A stretch of 64,000 nucleotides of DNA from Legionella tucsonensis. GTDB taxonomy: Bacteria > Pseudomonadota > Gammaproteobacteria > Legionellales > Legionellaceae. The stretch's first letter is position 1. Each line of letters begins with the position of its first letter. The DNA lies in assembly GCF_001468035.1 (NCBI RefSeq), contig NZ_LNZA01000001.1:558001-622000 (forward strand), read 5' to 3'. The position numbers and the translations under genes were made by a program. Below, one piece after another: positions 29,268 to 37,840 of the stretch. The notes beneath the pieces were generated by a model. That model did not search any database. It was given only the letters and a program-made list of their open reading frames with translations, and was not told the DNA's origin.

Positions 29268-30221
29268 TTAAAAATGAGCCACAAAGCGCAGTACTCCGTT
29301 GGTACCTTGGGGGCGATTTCTGGCATCTTGCTCAGAGTACACGTTTAAAAAGATAAAGTGATTTTTGCTAAGACTGTATACCATCCCTGGACCAATCGCC
29401 CATATACTTTCTCTGCGATCCGGGGCTGCAACTCCATTTACCAGAGTATCGGTTATTTGGTTGAAAAAATAGCCATTTACACCCACTGTAAGCTTTTCAA
29501 TGATTGCATAACCTACAGCAATATCCGCAAAAATAGCTTGTCCTGCTTGAATGGTGTGAACATTGGGGCCAAAGGAAACACTAGGGCTATGATTGACACC
29601 ATTCCACAGATAATGCAGTCGTGCAGCAGTGGACCATTTAGGAGTCATCCAAAACGTGAAGGCCCAATAGGGATTTAAAGACCAAAAGTTGCTGCTGGCA
29701 TTAATTGCGTTGATCCTGCTGTATCGTCCTATTGGAGCAATTATATCCAGTTCAATACGAGAGACAAATAAAGGTCCTTTTCCATCTTTGCGCATAATTG
29801 GGTCAAATTGCAGTGCAGGCCCGACCCACAAATCGCCAGGTCCATTTTCAGCTTTTAACACGGCATTTCCCAATCCGTCGTCCACACGAGCATTAACTAC
29901 CCAGGGTAAAAGCGTGGAAAAACCTAAATTAGCCCCGAAAATTTTTTTTGTCGTTACATAGATAAACTGCGTCACATTTGCAACAACATCGAGTTCAGTA
30001 CGTGGTAAAGGAAGCTTATTGCCTTTGTTATCATTAAAGCGATTGGAAGTGTAGTACTGAAAATAGTCTTGAAAATAAAAACCTGGGCCAGAAGGAGGGC
30101 TTCCATCATAAAAACTGGTATAACCCAGATTAACAACTGGTTGATCATAAGCCAGCACTGATGAAGCGGCCGATACGAATGTTAAGCTAAAACAAAAATG
30201 CAGTATTCCTTTCCATTGCAT
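29268..30221 (-). CDS. SphA/MetA-pathway-like outer membrane protein
   Basis: This 317-residue protein has a signal peptide (FCFSLTFVSAASSVLA). Alternating hydrophobic beta strands (for example NLGYTSFYDGS, FYFQDYFQYYTSNRF, LWVGPALQFDP, LNPYWAFTFWM) and a terminal phenylalanine (RFVAHF) are outer-membrane-barrel marks. The overall layout fits the phenol meta-pathway protein superfamily, which includes transporters of hydrophobic compounds. It is transcribed alone toward the end of the 5-oxoprolinase gene. No partner degradation pathway is adjacent, so it is better read as a hydrophobic-compound porin of unknown cargo. Confidence 0.75.
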   Translation of the reverse strand: MQWKGILHFCFSLTFVSAASSVLAYDQPVVNLGYTSFYDGSPPSGPGFYFQDYFQYYTSNRFNDNKGNKLPLPRTELDVVANVTQFIYVTTKKIFGANLGFSTLLPWVVNARVDDGLGNAVLKAENGPGDLWVGPALQFDPIMRKDGKGPLFVSRIELDIIAPIGRYSRINAINASSNFWSLNPYWAFTFWMTPKWSTAARLHYLWNGVNHSPSVSFGPNVHTIQAGQAIFADIAVGYAIIEKLTVGVNGYFFNQITDTLVNGVAAPDRRESIWAIGPGMVYSLSKNHFIFLNVYSEQDARNRPQGTNGVLRFVAHF

Positions 30222-30552
30222 AAAAAAGTTGTCCTTTCTAAACCCTTCTCTTGTTACTATTGCCTACTGAACTGAAATGTACAGAATTAAGCGAATTTTT
30301 CAGGACTCGCTGTTGTACTGTGGCAGAGCTCGATTATTCTTTTTTGTGTATTTATTTGGCATAATTAAATCATTACTCTTTGATAATTGATTGATGAAAT
30401 TATGTCTGATTTATTCCAGAAGAACAATATAAAAGGGTGATCTTTCCCTATGAATCAATGGGTAAAAAATGAATGCTTTAGGAATTAATAAAATAAATCC
30501 AATAGTTTTTCATCATCTTTCTTAAGAACTTTAATATGATGAGCCTTAAGGT
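30222..30552. other. Intergenic region with no recognised gene
   Basis: These 331 bases lie between two minus-strand genes. They hold upstream sequence for the outer-membrane protein gene. No repeat, hairpin with a T-run, or consensus promoter was convincingly identified. Confidence 0.4.
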
Positions 30553-31083
30553 TTACTCATTAAGCACTTTAATAGGAAGCGGAGGCAGTTCCTTATGGGC
30601 TTTTAAAAAGTCTGTTACTTGCTCTCCATCTTTAACTGTTGCAGATGAATACAGCCCAGTAGTACATGTATTTTTAGTATACTTGTCGGTAACAATCATA
30701 TAGGGCCCTTTATTGCGTACCACGGAGCAGAGACATTTTGCTTTTGCAGGGTCTTTTTTATCAATGACACATGGGCTATCCAAACACCACGCCCAAGGAC
30801 GATCATTTTTACAAATTGCATAGGATTTAATAGGATAATAGCGCGATTGAATGACTTTTCCTTTATTAGTTTTCTTTACGCTAGAACATGGTTTTGTACC
30901 GACGGAATATCCATTGTGTACACTGCAATGACACGATACCCAACTTTTTTTTCCGGGCATTGGTTTACATGGTGCTGTAGTACATAAAGCAAATTTGCTT
31001 TTACACAGGGTAAAATCGGAGGTTTTAGCACTTATGGGGAAAGTAAATGTCAATAATAAAAGTATAAATAGATTTTTTTTCAT
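30553..31083 (-). CDS. Exported cysteine-rich protein with two tandem six-cysteine modules
   Basis: This 176-residue protein has a signal peptide (MKKNLFILLLLTFTFPISA). The mature part has two similar halves with six cysteines each. The first runs from LCKSKFALCTTAPC to SCHCSVHNGY and TKPCSS; the second from ICKNDRPWAWCLDSPC to KCLCSVVRNKG and KNTCTTG. The shared pattern is C-x(5-6)-C-x4-C, then CxCS, then a sixth cysteine. In an oxidising periplasm or outside the cell these would form up to six disulfides. No named family is recognised. Internal duplication of one module is the simplest origin. Function is unknown. Confidence 0.75.
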   Translation of the reverse strand: MKKNLFILLLLTFTFPISAKTSDFTLCKSKFALCTTAPCKPMPGKKSWVSCHCSVHNGYSVGTKPCSSVKKTNKGKVIQSRYYPIKSYAICKNDRPWAWCLDSPCVIDKKDPAKAKCLCSVVRNKGPYMIVTDKYTKNTCTTGLYSSATVKDGEQVTDFLKAHKELPPLPIKVLNE

Positions 31084-31109
31084 GTTTTTTGTGTTCCTTA
31101 TTTATGTTT

Positions 31110-31715
31110 TTATTTCCATACGAGAATTTCTGGTGATTTACGAGGCACTATCGGTTGCGTGGCAGCCGGAACCCCTACAATAATGGGAGCAATTGCTGTT
31201 ATATCAGAGGGAATATTTAGTTTTGTCTTCCATTCAGGAGTATTCAATGCCGAAACCGCAAGGCCGATAACACAAGTACCCAGCCCTTGAGCACAAGCAG
31301 CAAGTATTAAGTTTTCAGCGGCTAACCAACAATCTGCAGTTACAAAATAGCCATGATATTTGCTGTAAATAATGATGAGGGTGCTTGCATTATAAAACGC
31401 ATGAAAATCAGGATCATTTATAAGTTCTTGCAGATATCTCATCTGTATTTTTGAATAATTAAGGGTTTCTGTGTAAACCAGCGCTTTCACACTATCTGAT
31501 AAGCGATCGAGTGTGTCCTGATCTTGAATTACAGCAAAAGACCATGGTTCTTCATGCATGGCAGTAGGTGCTTGAACTGCGGCATCAAGTAATGAATTGA
31601 TAGTTGTCCGATCAAGTTTTTGTGACGTGTAATTACGTATTGATCGGCGTTTATAAATTATTTCAATTTCATGCATTAGGGCTTTTTCTTCCTTGGTTTT
31701 TTTTGAAGTAGCCAT
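31110..31715 (-). CDS. Nitroreductase-family flavoprotein
   Basis: This protein of about 201 residues has the N-terminal FMN-phosphate motif YKRRSIRNYTSQKL and the AAVQAPTAMHEEPWSF segment of the family. Later AAENLILAACAQGLGTCVIG is the second conserved helix, followed by a short tail. Members are NAD(P)H-dependent FMN oxidoreductases. The start at 31715 was chosen because GGAG lies six bases upstream of MATSKK; an in-frame ATG at 31727 is part of that site. It ends 26 bases before the cysteine-rich gene on the same strand, so the two may share a transcript. Confidence 0.85.
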   Translation of the reverse strand: MATSKKTKEEKALMHEIEIIYKRRSIRNYTSQKLDRTTINSLLDAAVQAPTAMHEEPWSFAVIQDQDTLDRLSDSVKALVYTETLNYSKIQMRYLQELINDPDFHAFYNASTLIIIYSKYHGYFVTADCWLAAENLILAACAQGLGTCVIGLAVSALNTPEWKTKLNIPSDITAIAPIIVGVPAATQPIVPRKSPEILVWK

Positions 31716-31727
31716 AATTTTCTCCAT

Positions 31728-32188
31728 TTAAACCCCGTGATCTATATAATCGCGGGAAAAATAACAGTTTTTTAAATGCGGCGATTTCTGGGAGTTTGTT
31801 TTGCTTGTTTTTTGGCAACCAGGAGAACTCCTTTTCCAGGAGCCATGAATTGTTTGTAGATGATAAATTTCTGTCAGACATGGATGTTTCTTCATAACAT
31901 CAAAATAATTCCTTTTATGGTTCTTAAATTTTGGTTCATCTTCTCACTTTGTCAAGTTTATCAAATCAGGCTCTCGATTGCTTGAAGAAAACAAAGTATT
32001 ATTTTGGGGTTATTTAGAATAAATAAGATAATTGTAAAGTAACATTTTGGCGGGAGTCTACTGGTAAAGAGGTTCTTTTACATGCAGATCAATGTCTAGT
32101 GACTAGTTTATAATTCATTTATTACCAAATGAGGGCATTTATTTTTTAAATTTAAGGGTTAAATGTAATAAAAAAATGAACATCCCCT
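31728..32188. other. Intergenic region with no recognised gene
   Basis: These 461 bases separate divergent genes. A 70-codon minus-strand frame overlapping the nitroreductase start has no family resemblance and was left out. A short palindrome (ACTAGTGACTAGT-like, near 32096-32108) is present but unexplained. Confidence 0.4.
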
Positions 32189-32224
32189 ATGAAGTACAAC
32201 GAGATAAAATGGATCCGAAATACT

Positions 32225-32887
32225 ATGTATGATGCGATAATCTTTGATTTTGATGGAGTTATTTTAGACAGCGAACCCATTCACTATGAAGCATGCTGTC
32301 ACGTACTTAAGTCATTAGGGATAACGATAAGCTATTCTGAATATATGAAAAAATACTTGGGTTTTTCTGACAAAGACATGTTCCCTAGGTTATTGCTCAA
32401 TGAGGGATTGAGTTATTCCGATAGGGAAATCAAACACTTGATTCAACAAAAAACCAGAGCCTACATCCATATTATTAGTAATCAAAACCCCTTACCTCTG
32501 ATTGTAGATTTTGAGCAATTTATTTTTAAAATTGCTCCTAAAATTAATAAAATTGCCATTTGTAGTGGATCCAGCCGCAGCGAAATCATTGCAGTACTCT
32601 CTAAAGTAAGACAGGGAAAATTACACGCTTATTTTGATACCATTGTTACAACAGAAGATGTGCAGAGCGGAAAACCATCTCCTGAAGGTTATTTACTCGC
32701 TGCAAAACGTTTAAATGTTGCTCCTGGACGTTGTGTGGTCATTGAAGATACTTTGCATGGAGTCAAAGCAGCTAAAGCGGCAGGGATGCAAGTAATTGGT
32801 TTGACGACGAGCTATGACAAACATCAATTTTTAATTGCGGACAATGTCGTTACAGGGTATAGACAGTTATTGGCTAGGGTTTGGTAA
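32225..32887 (+). CDS. HAD-superfamily phosphatase, beta-phosphoglucomutase-like
   Basis: This protein of about 220 residues has motif I IIFDFDGVILDSEPIHYEA (nucleophile and acid/base aspartates, with the DSEP cap entry), motif II ICSGSSRSEI, the motif III region SGKPSPEGYLLAAKRL, and motif IV CVVIEDTLHGVKAAKAAGM. This is the layout of subfamily IA phosphatases and phosphomutases such as beta-phosphoglucomutase, pyrophosphatase PpaX and YqaB. An in-frame ATG at 32189 would add 12 residues. The start at 32225 gives the compact MYDAIIFDFDG typical of the family. The substrate is unknown. Confidence 0.85.
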   Translation: MYDAIIFDFDGVILDSEPIHYEACCHVLKSLGITISYSEYMKKYLGFSDKDMFPRLLLNEGLSYSDREIKHLIQQKTRAYIHIISNQNPLPLIVDFEQFIFKIAPKINKIAICSGSSRSEIIAVLSKVRQGKLHAYFDTIVTTEDVQSGKPSPEGYLLAAKRLNVAPGRCVVIEDTLHGVKAAKAAGMQVIGLTTSYDKHQFLIADNVVTGYRQLLARVW

Positions 32888-32981
32888 TGTGTATTTATAT
32901 AGCTTGGGTGAATGCATATTTATCAGGCTCAAGATTATTTTGCAGTTCAAACAGCACACATGAAGAAAATGAATTAAGTCT

Positions 32982-33647
32982 ATGGATAGAGTGTTTTTGG
33001 GGCTCACATTATACTTTTTATTACTAGGGAGTACCGCGAGTATGGCTATGGATATAGTAACTGTAGAACAACCTGAATACCGTCAGGTTCTCATGAGTAA
33101 AGCTCAAGAAGTCCAGTTTCCTTTAAGCCAGGAAGATAAAGAATTAATTGCTGCAATGAAGACTAAATTGCTTGGATTGGGCGGAGTTGGCTTGGCTGCA
33201 CCTCAGGTAAACTGTGCAAAAAAAATAATCGCAGTCTATATTCCCGAAGAAGCGGCCTTATTGCGAGATAATGTTAAAAAATTCTATCCCATGCATATTA
33301 TGATTAATCCAAGTTACGAACCGATAGCAGGCTCTGAAATGCGTCAGGATTTTGAAAGTTGCTATTCTGTTTCCAGCAAATCCGGGAAGGTTCCTCGTTA
33401 TGAGCAAATCAGTACAAGTTATTATGATGAGTCAGGTCATTTTCATCAACAAATTGAAGAGGGATTTTATGCTCGGGTTTTACAACATGAAATTGATCAT
33501 TTAAATGGTTTTTTAATTCTCGACCGACTTACTCCAGAGTGTATACAAGGTTCAGTAGAGGAAATGATGGCTTTGCGGCGAGAATCTTTACCCCCAGAGA
33601 AAAGAGCGCTTTTTGATCAGGTTATTGCACGAAAGACCAAAAAATAA
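32982..33647 (+). CDS. Exported peptide deformylase-like protein
   Basis: This 221-residue protein shows all three deformylase motifs: GGVGLAAPQV (about 67-76), ESCYS (Cys127; family EGCLS) and QHEIDHLNG (His169, Glu170, His173). The metal ligands Cys127, His169 and His173 and the catalytic Glu170 are all kept. Unusually it begins with a hydrophobic stretch, VFLGLTLYFLLLGSTASMAM, that reads as a signal peptide or anchor. Ordinary deformylase removes formyl groups from nascent chains in the cytoplasm. An exported copy would meet different substrates, perhaps formyl-peptides in the periplasm or outside. Gene symbol def is withheld because the housekeeping copy is presumably elsewhere. Confidence 0.85.
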   Translation: MDRVFLGLTLYFLLLGSTASMAMDIVTVEQPEYRQVLMSKAQEVQFPLSQEDKELIAAMKTKLLGLGGVGLAAPQVNCAKKIIAVYIPEEAALLRDNVKKFYPMHIMINPSYEPIAGSEMRQDFESCYSVSSKSGKVPRYEQISTSYYDESGHFHQQIEEGFYARVLQHEIDHLNGFLILDRLTPECIQGSVEEMMALRRESLPPEKRALFDQVIARKTKK

Positions 33648-33667
33648 CCTTGAGTTAAAAATTAAAT

Positions 33668-35521
33668 TTATATTATTTCGTCAGAATTATATTGAGGAGC
33701 GTTTTTTAATAGCTCAGTTAAATTTTGAGCGGTAAACTGAGCTTTTGCTTGTTCATAACCTGTTTCAGCAATTTCTTTGTATTTTTTGAAATCCAGAATG
33801 CCGTATTGGTCTGTTTTTAAAGTAATGCCATAATCTGCCATGGCCATCATTTTCGAGGTATTTTGATGGGAACTGATTGTTAATAGTCTCAACACCAATT
33901 CACCTAAGTTAATGGGTAATATCGACTCTTTCCCCATAAATTTATTGTAAAGCAGTTTCCAACCAGAAAGCGAATAGGGTATTGGTGATAATTTAAATAC
34001 ATTGTTAGTATTAATATTGGAAGCAATAATTTTACTGCAATGTGAGTACTGCCTCATGACATTAGTGGGTATATTATTGAGTATTCCACCATCAATTAGA
34101 AGCTTGTCATTAAAAGATACAGGTGGATAAATAAAAGGTAGGGATATGCTAGAGCGAATGGATTCCCATAATAGTCCTCTGTCATGGACATATAAATTTT
34201 TGCTGATTAAATCCGTTGATACGCAAAAATAGTTAAGCCATAAATCTTCGATTTGACTCTTTTCACCATAGAGCTCAATAAGACTGTCTGTGGCTCTTCT
34301 GCCTGTAGCAATTGCGATATAGGGGAAGGTAAAATCAATTTTGGCCCCTTTGATTAGATACTCTTCCACATAGTTCAAAACATCACTAGAGGAGTATCCC
34401 ATAGCAAAAACAGCCGCGAGCATGGCTCCCATACTTGTTCCGGCAATGTAATCTACAGGTATTCCTCTTTCTTCTAATAAGCGATAAACACCTATATGAG
34501 CAAGACCTCGTGCTCCACCGCCACTGAATACTAAGGAAATGGTATTGTCAGTAAAGATACGCATCATTCGAGAAGTACCTTCCTCTGTATTGCTTCGAAC
34601 ATGAAAATGACTGTTGACAGAACGTTTTTCTAACCAGCTTTGAGTATTTTTTGGCGGGTTTGCCGTTTGATGAAGAAGTACTAATACGTTTCGTTTAATA
34701 AAATTGCTTTGTATCGTTAAGACGTAATTCTCTACTTCGGATAAAGCAGGATCATGTTCTTCAGCAAGCGCTAAAAATGCGAGTGAATCTGCTTGACGCA
34801 CACAAAATTTAGTCCAGTTTGTTATTGTTTCATCGGCTAGATAGAAAATAAACGAGTACTCTTTTTCTAGTTGGTTAATCCATAAAATCCCTTCATTACT
34901 CATATTTCCATTCGCATCCAGTAGATTTTTTCTTTTTTCCAGATAACTGCTGTTTAATAAAAGAATTTTTTCTCCATAAGAGAAGCGGGAAATCATTTCT
35001 TGCAATTGAAATTCGAGGCCTTGTATTGGTCTTATAGGGATTAGAGCAATGGATTTATCACGTGTGGAAGGTCCATGAATTCCCTGCAGTGAATTGGTTA
35101 GTCGCTGAATGGTGAATTGGGTTATTTTATTCAGCAGTTCAGGAAATGTTCTGCATAATTTCAAAAAATATTTTTTCGATAATTTCAAGATAATGCTGTC
35201 ACGCAAGGTATAGACATTCGCAGAGCGTGGTAAATCAGATAAAAGCGCCATTTCACCTATAATTGACCCTTCATGTAACTCACCTTGAAACGTCACATTG
35301 CCTTCTGTATCGGTTATTTGATAGTAAAGACGACCTTTGATTAAAATGTAAAGGTCATTCATATTTTCCCCTTTTTTAATCAAAAGAGAATCACTGGCTC
35401 GAGATTCTATTTCCAAAACACGAGAAAGTTTTGAAAGACATGCATCACTCATACAACTAAAAGGTTCATGTTGTTTAATGAATTCAAAAATTTCTTTGTG
35501 TGTAAGTAATGGTTGATCCAT
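33668..35521 (-). CDS. Patatin-like phospholipase with N-terminal cyclic-nucleotide-binding domain
   Basis: This 617-residue protein has a cNMP-binding/Crp-like domain (about 20-150, including EGSIIGEMALLSDLPRSANV, the phosphate-binding cassette) and a less clear middle region. The patatin domain follows from about 328: oxyanion loop GGGARG (334-339), nucleophile elbow GTSMG (Ser363) and the catalytic Asp477 in DGGILNNIPT. The layout is that of neuropathy-target-esterase/RssA-type lysophospholipases. Legionella carry several patatin proteins, some translocated, but no signal was seen here. The gene is convergent with the deformylase-like gene, with 20 bases between stop codons. Confidence 0.88.
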   Translation of the reverse strand: MDQPLLTHKEIFEFIKQHEPFSCMSDACLSKLSRVLEIESRASDSLLIKKGENMNDLYILIKGRLYYQITDTEGNVTFQGELHEGSIIGEMALLSDLPRSANVYTLRDSIILKLSKKYFLKLCRTFPELLNKITQFTIQRLTNSLQGIHGPSTRDKSIALIPIRPIQGLEFQLQEMISRFSYGEKILLLNSSYLEKRKNLLDANGNMSNEGILWINQLEKEYSFIFYLADETITNWTKFCVRQADSLAFLALAEEHDPALSEVENYVLTIQSNFIKRNVLVLLHQTANPPKNTQSWLEKRSVNSHFHVRSNTEEGTSRMMRIFTDNTISLVFSGGGARGLAHIGVYRLLEERGIPVDYIAGTSMGAMLAAVFAMGYSSSDVLNYVEEYLIKGAKIDFTFPYIAIATGRRATDSLIELYGEKSQIEDLWLNYFCVSTDLISKNLYVHDRGLLWESIRSSISLPFIYPPVSFNDKLLIDGGILNNIPTNVMRQYSHCSKIIASNINTNNVFKLSPIPYSLSGWKLLYNKFMGKESILPINLGELVLRLLTISSHQNTSKMMAMADYGITLKTDQYGILDFKKYKEIAETGYEQAKAQFTAQNLTELLKNAPQYNSDEII

Positions 35522-35673
35522 GTCTTTATTGTTACTTTGAAATTAAATCAATTATTCTTAATTATAGACTTTGTTTTCGAAAGTTAGGTGATGAGAGGGG
35601 TACGCTCATCTTGCTATTTTATTGGTGATATTTGGACTAATACTAAGGAAAGCCATTGTTTTCAAAGGTGAAC

Positions 35674-35703
35674 TTGACAAAATTAAATATAGCTTTCTAA
35701 AAT
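35674..35703 (+). promoter_or_regulatory. Probable sigma-70 promoter of the bufferin gene
   Basis: TTGACA at 35674-35679 is followed after 18 bases by TAAAAT at 35698-35703 (five of six to TATAAT). The start codon lies 66 bases further on, preceded by AAGGAA at 35755-35760. No metal-operator consensus was recognised between them. Confidence 0.5.
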
Positions 35704-35768
35704 GCAAATGGCTAAATTATATTTTGCCTTATAGCTTTATTTAACTAACTCTAAAAGGAATTTAAGTA

Positions 35769-36020
35769 ATGAACAAATTACAATTAACAGGCGTTGCTCT
35801 TGCAATGGGTGCTGCTTCTATGTTTGCTTTAACCCCTGCTTTTGCTGCTGATACTTCAGAGGGTATGGTAAAATGCCAAGGCGGTAATGCATGTAAAGGT
35901 CAAGGTTCTTGCAAAACTGCTGATAACGCTTGCAAAGGCCAAAACGCTTGTAAAGGCAAAGGCATAGCTGAAATGTCTCAAGAAGACTGCGATAAAGCTG
36001 GTGGTACTGTTGTTCAATAG
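35769..36020 (+). CDS. bufA: Bufferin-type RiPP precursor (BufA2-like copper-binding peptide)
   Basis: This 83-residue precursor has a signal peptide (MNKLQLTGVALAMGAASMFA, cleavage near AFA-AD at 26-27). The mature part has six cysteines (36, 42, 48, 55, 61, 74) in a repeated Cys-Lys-Gly context: ACKGQ occurs at 41-45 and NACKG twice more. By established knowledge of bufferins, the partner DUF692 enzyme converts cysteines to thiooxazole-type groups. The exported peptide then binds copper in the periplasm. The gene is directly followed by bufB- and bufC-like genes. The ribosome binding site AAGGAA has an 8-base spacer. Which cysteines are modified is not known from sequence. Confidence 0.88.
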   Translation: MNKLQLTGVALAMGAASMFALTPAFAADTSEGMVKCQGGNACKGQGSCKTADNACKGQNACKGKGIAEMSQEDCDKAGGTVVQ

Positions 36021-36044
36021 TTTCAATTTGAGTTTTGTATTAAT

Positions 36045-36072
36045 CCAGGCATGTTTTTGCATGCCTGGTTTT
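36045..36072 (+). terminator. Terminator-like hairpin between precursor and modification genes
   Basis: CCAGGCATG (36045-36053) pairs perfectly with CATGCCTGG (36060-36068) across a six-base loop and is followed by TTTT at 36069-36072. Placed right after the precursor stop codon, it would let most transcripts stop after the peptide gene and a minority continue. It overlaps the upstream candidate start (36051) of the DUF692 gene, which argues for the later ATG. Confidence 0.65.
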
Positions 36073-36092
36073 ACATCATTTCCGGACTGAAT

Positions 36093-36956
36093 ATGGATAT
36101 CCCAAAGTATAAAGCAACTGAAAAAATGCCTTTTTTAGGTTTTGGATTGGGATTACGACCTGATTATTATGAAGAAATCTTAGAACAAAAACCCAACTTG
36201 GATTGGTTTGAGATACTCACCGAAAATTATATGGTTCTGGGTGGCAAGCCACTTTATTATCTTGATCAAATACGAGCTCACTATCCTGTAGTGATGCATG
36301 GAGTATCTCTTTCATTAGGAAGTACAGACCCGCTGGATTGTGACTATTTAAATCAATTGAAAGCGTTAATAACTCGTGTTGAACCAGTATGGGTATCTGA
36401 TCATTTATGCTGGACAGGGGTTAATGGGATTAATGTCCATGATTTGTTACCTGTCCCCTATACACGTGAAACAGTAAACCACATTGCATCACGAATTCAG
36501 CAAGTACAGGATTTTTTAGGACGCCCCATCTTAATCGAAAACGTTTCCAGTTATCTTACTTACAAACAGTCTGAAATGACCGAGTGGGAATTTATCCGGG
36601 AAATTGTAAAGCAAGCGGATTGTTATATTTTATTAGATATAAATAATATTTATGTGAGTTCTGTAAATCATCAGTTTAATCCTATAGATTATATTTTGGC
36701 TATGCCTGCTGAACGTGTAGCTCAAATTCATTTAGCTGGCCACTCAAATCACGGTAATTACATTATTGATACGCATGATGCACCCGTAATTCAACCTGTT
36801 TGGGATCTATACGCGGCGGCATTACAACGTTTGGGTCCGATATCATCTATGATTGAACGGGATGACAATATGCCTCCTTTGGCAGAGTTGCTCGCAGAAA
36901 TCAATCAGGCACGACGGATTGCGGAATCAATTTTGGTTGAAGAGGTACTTGTATGA
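36093..36956 (+). CDS. bufB: DUF692 (MbnB/BufB-like) multinuclear iron oxygenase
   Basis: This protein of about 287 residues is of the DUF692 TIM-barrel family. Family metal ligands appear in WFEILTENYMV, MHGVSLSLG, SDHLCWTG, ENVSSYL, LLDINNIYVSSVNH, IHLAGHS and DTHDAPV. By established knowledge of MbnB and bufferin enzymes, it uses iron and oxygen to modify cysteines of the precursor encoded just upstream. The start at 36093 (MDIPKYKATEKMPF) was chosen because 36051 lies in the hairpin and adds a non-conserved tail. Its end overlaps the next gene by four bases (ATGA), the sign of translational coupling with its partner subunit. Confidence 0.9.
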   Translation: MDIPKYKATEKMPFLGFGLGLRPDYYEEILEQKPNLDWFEILTENYMVLGGKPLYYLDQIRAHYPVVMHGVSLSLGSTDPLDCDYLNQLKALITRVEPVWVSDHLCWTGVNGINVHDLLPVPYTRETVNHIASRIQQVQDFLGRPILIENVSSYLTYKQSEMTEWEFIREIVKQADCYILLDINNIYVSSVNHQFNPIDYILAMPAERVAQIHLAGHSNHGNYIIDTHDAPVIQPVWDLYAAALQRLGPISSMIERDDNMPPLAELLAEINQARRIAESILVEEVLV

Positions 36957-37735
36957 CCGAGCTTCCTCAGTTACAAGGTCAGTTTCAAAAATTTCTATTA
37001 TTAGGGCATGCTGAGATTCATGGTTCCATAGTTCAAACTGATTTGGTATCAGTGGATACTCGTTTAGGTATTTATCGTGATGCGTATAAACTTCGGCTTA
37101 TTGAAAGTTTGAGTACTAACTTTCCTGCCTTGTATGCTTATTTGGGAACCGAAGAATTTAATAAGTTATCAACTTATTATATTGATGCCCATCCTTCTTA
37201 TTATCGCTCTATTCGTTGGTTTGGTGATGTATTGGCAGATTTCATTAAGCATAATTATCCGCACTATCCTCATTTATCTGAGCTTGCTGATTTTGAGTGG
37301 AAAATGGGTTTGGCGTTTGATGCTGCCGATGAGCAGGTAGTACGAGTTGAAGATATGGCGGTTATTCCAGCAGAGGCATGGCCCAATCTTCAATTTGTTC
37401 TCCATCCATCTCTGCAGCGAGCTAATTATTCAGGAAATACAGTTCCTCTTTGGCAAGCTTTAACTCGTGATTGGGAACTGCCTGAATTGCAACAAAACCC
37501 AGCACCTACATCCTGGGTTTTATGGCGCTCACCAGAATACATAATTCAATTTTATAGCTTGTCTGACGAAGAAGCTTGGGCTTTAGACCGAATATCACAA
37601 AGATTCTCTTTTGGCGCACTTTGTGAAGGGCTTTGCCAGTGGATAAAGCCAGAAGAGGTGGGTATGAAGGCTGCTTCTTTTCTGAAGGGTTGGATTCAAA
37701 ATGGCATGCTATCGCAATTATTGATTGTAGATTAA
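36953..37735 (+). CDS. bufC: DUF2063 (BufC/MbnC-like) partner protein
   Basis: This 260-residue protein has an N-terminal DUF2063 domain: FLLLGHAEIHGSI, RLGIYRDAYKLRLIESLSTNFPALYAYLG, the usual YRDAY-LRL helix pair. A C-terminal part carries a WVLWRSPEYIIQ segment. Its start codon overlaps the stop of the DUF692 gene. By family knowledge it binds the DUF692 enzyme as a heterodimer and helps present the precursor peptide. It was earlier annotated as a putative DNA-binding domain, which the pairing here does not support. No DoxX or other membrane partner follows; the next gene is an unrelated effector candidate. Confidence 0.88.
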   Translation: MTELPQLQGQFQKFLLLGHAEIHGSIVQTDLVSVDTRLGIYRDAYKLRLIESLSTNFPALYAYLGTEEFNKLSTYYIDAHPSYYRSIRWFGDVLADFIKHNYPHYPHLSELADFEWKMGLAFDAADEQVVRVEDMAVIPAEAWPNLQFVLHPSLQRANYSGNTVPLWQALTRDWELPELQQNPAPTSWVLWRSPEYIIQFYSLSDEEAWALDRISQRFSFGALCEGLCQWIKPEEVGMKAASFLKGWIQNGMLSQLLIVD

Positions 37736-37840
37736 CCACTTATTTCAAATAGATACTTTCTATTGCGAGTTAAATTCTCTCGTAGCATAATATGTGAACA
37801 TTTTTGGTATTCTATAGAGTGCAACCGGGGGAGCATATTA

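Noticed and set aside
31669-31881. 70-codon minus-strand frame overlapping the nitroreductase start
   Set aside because: It overlaps a recognised gene in another register and has no sensible protein features.
36051-36092. Upstream start for the DUF692 enzyme
   Set aside because: The codon lies inside the hairpin and the added residues do not belong to the family; the ATG at 36093 fits better.
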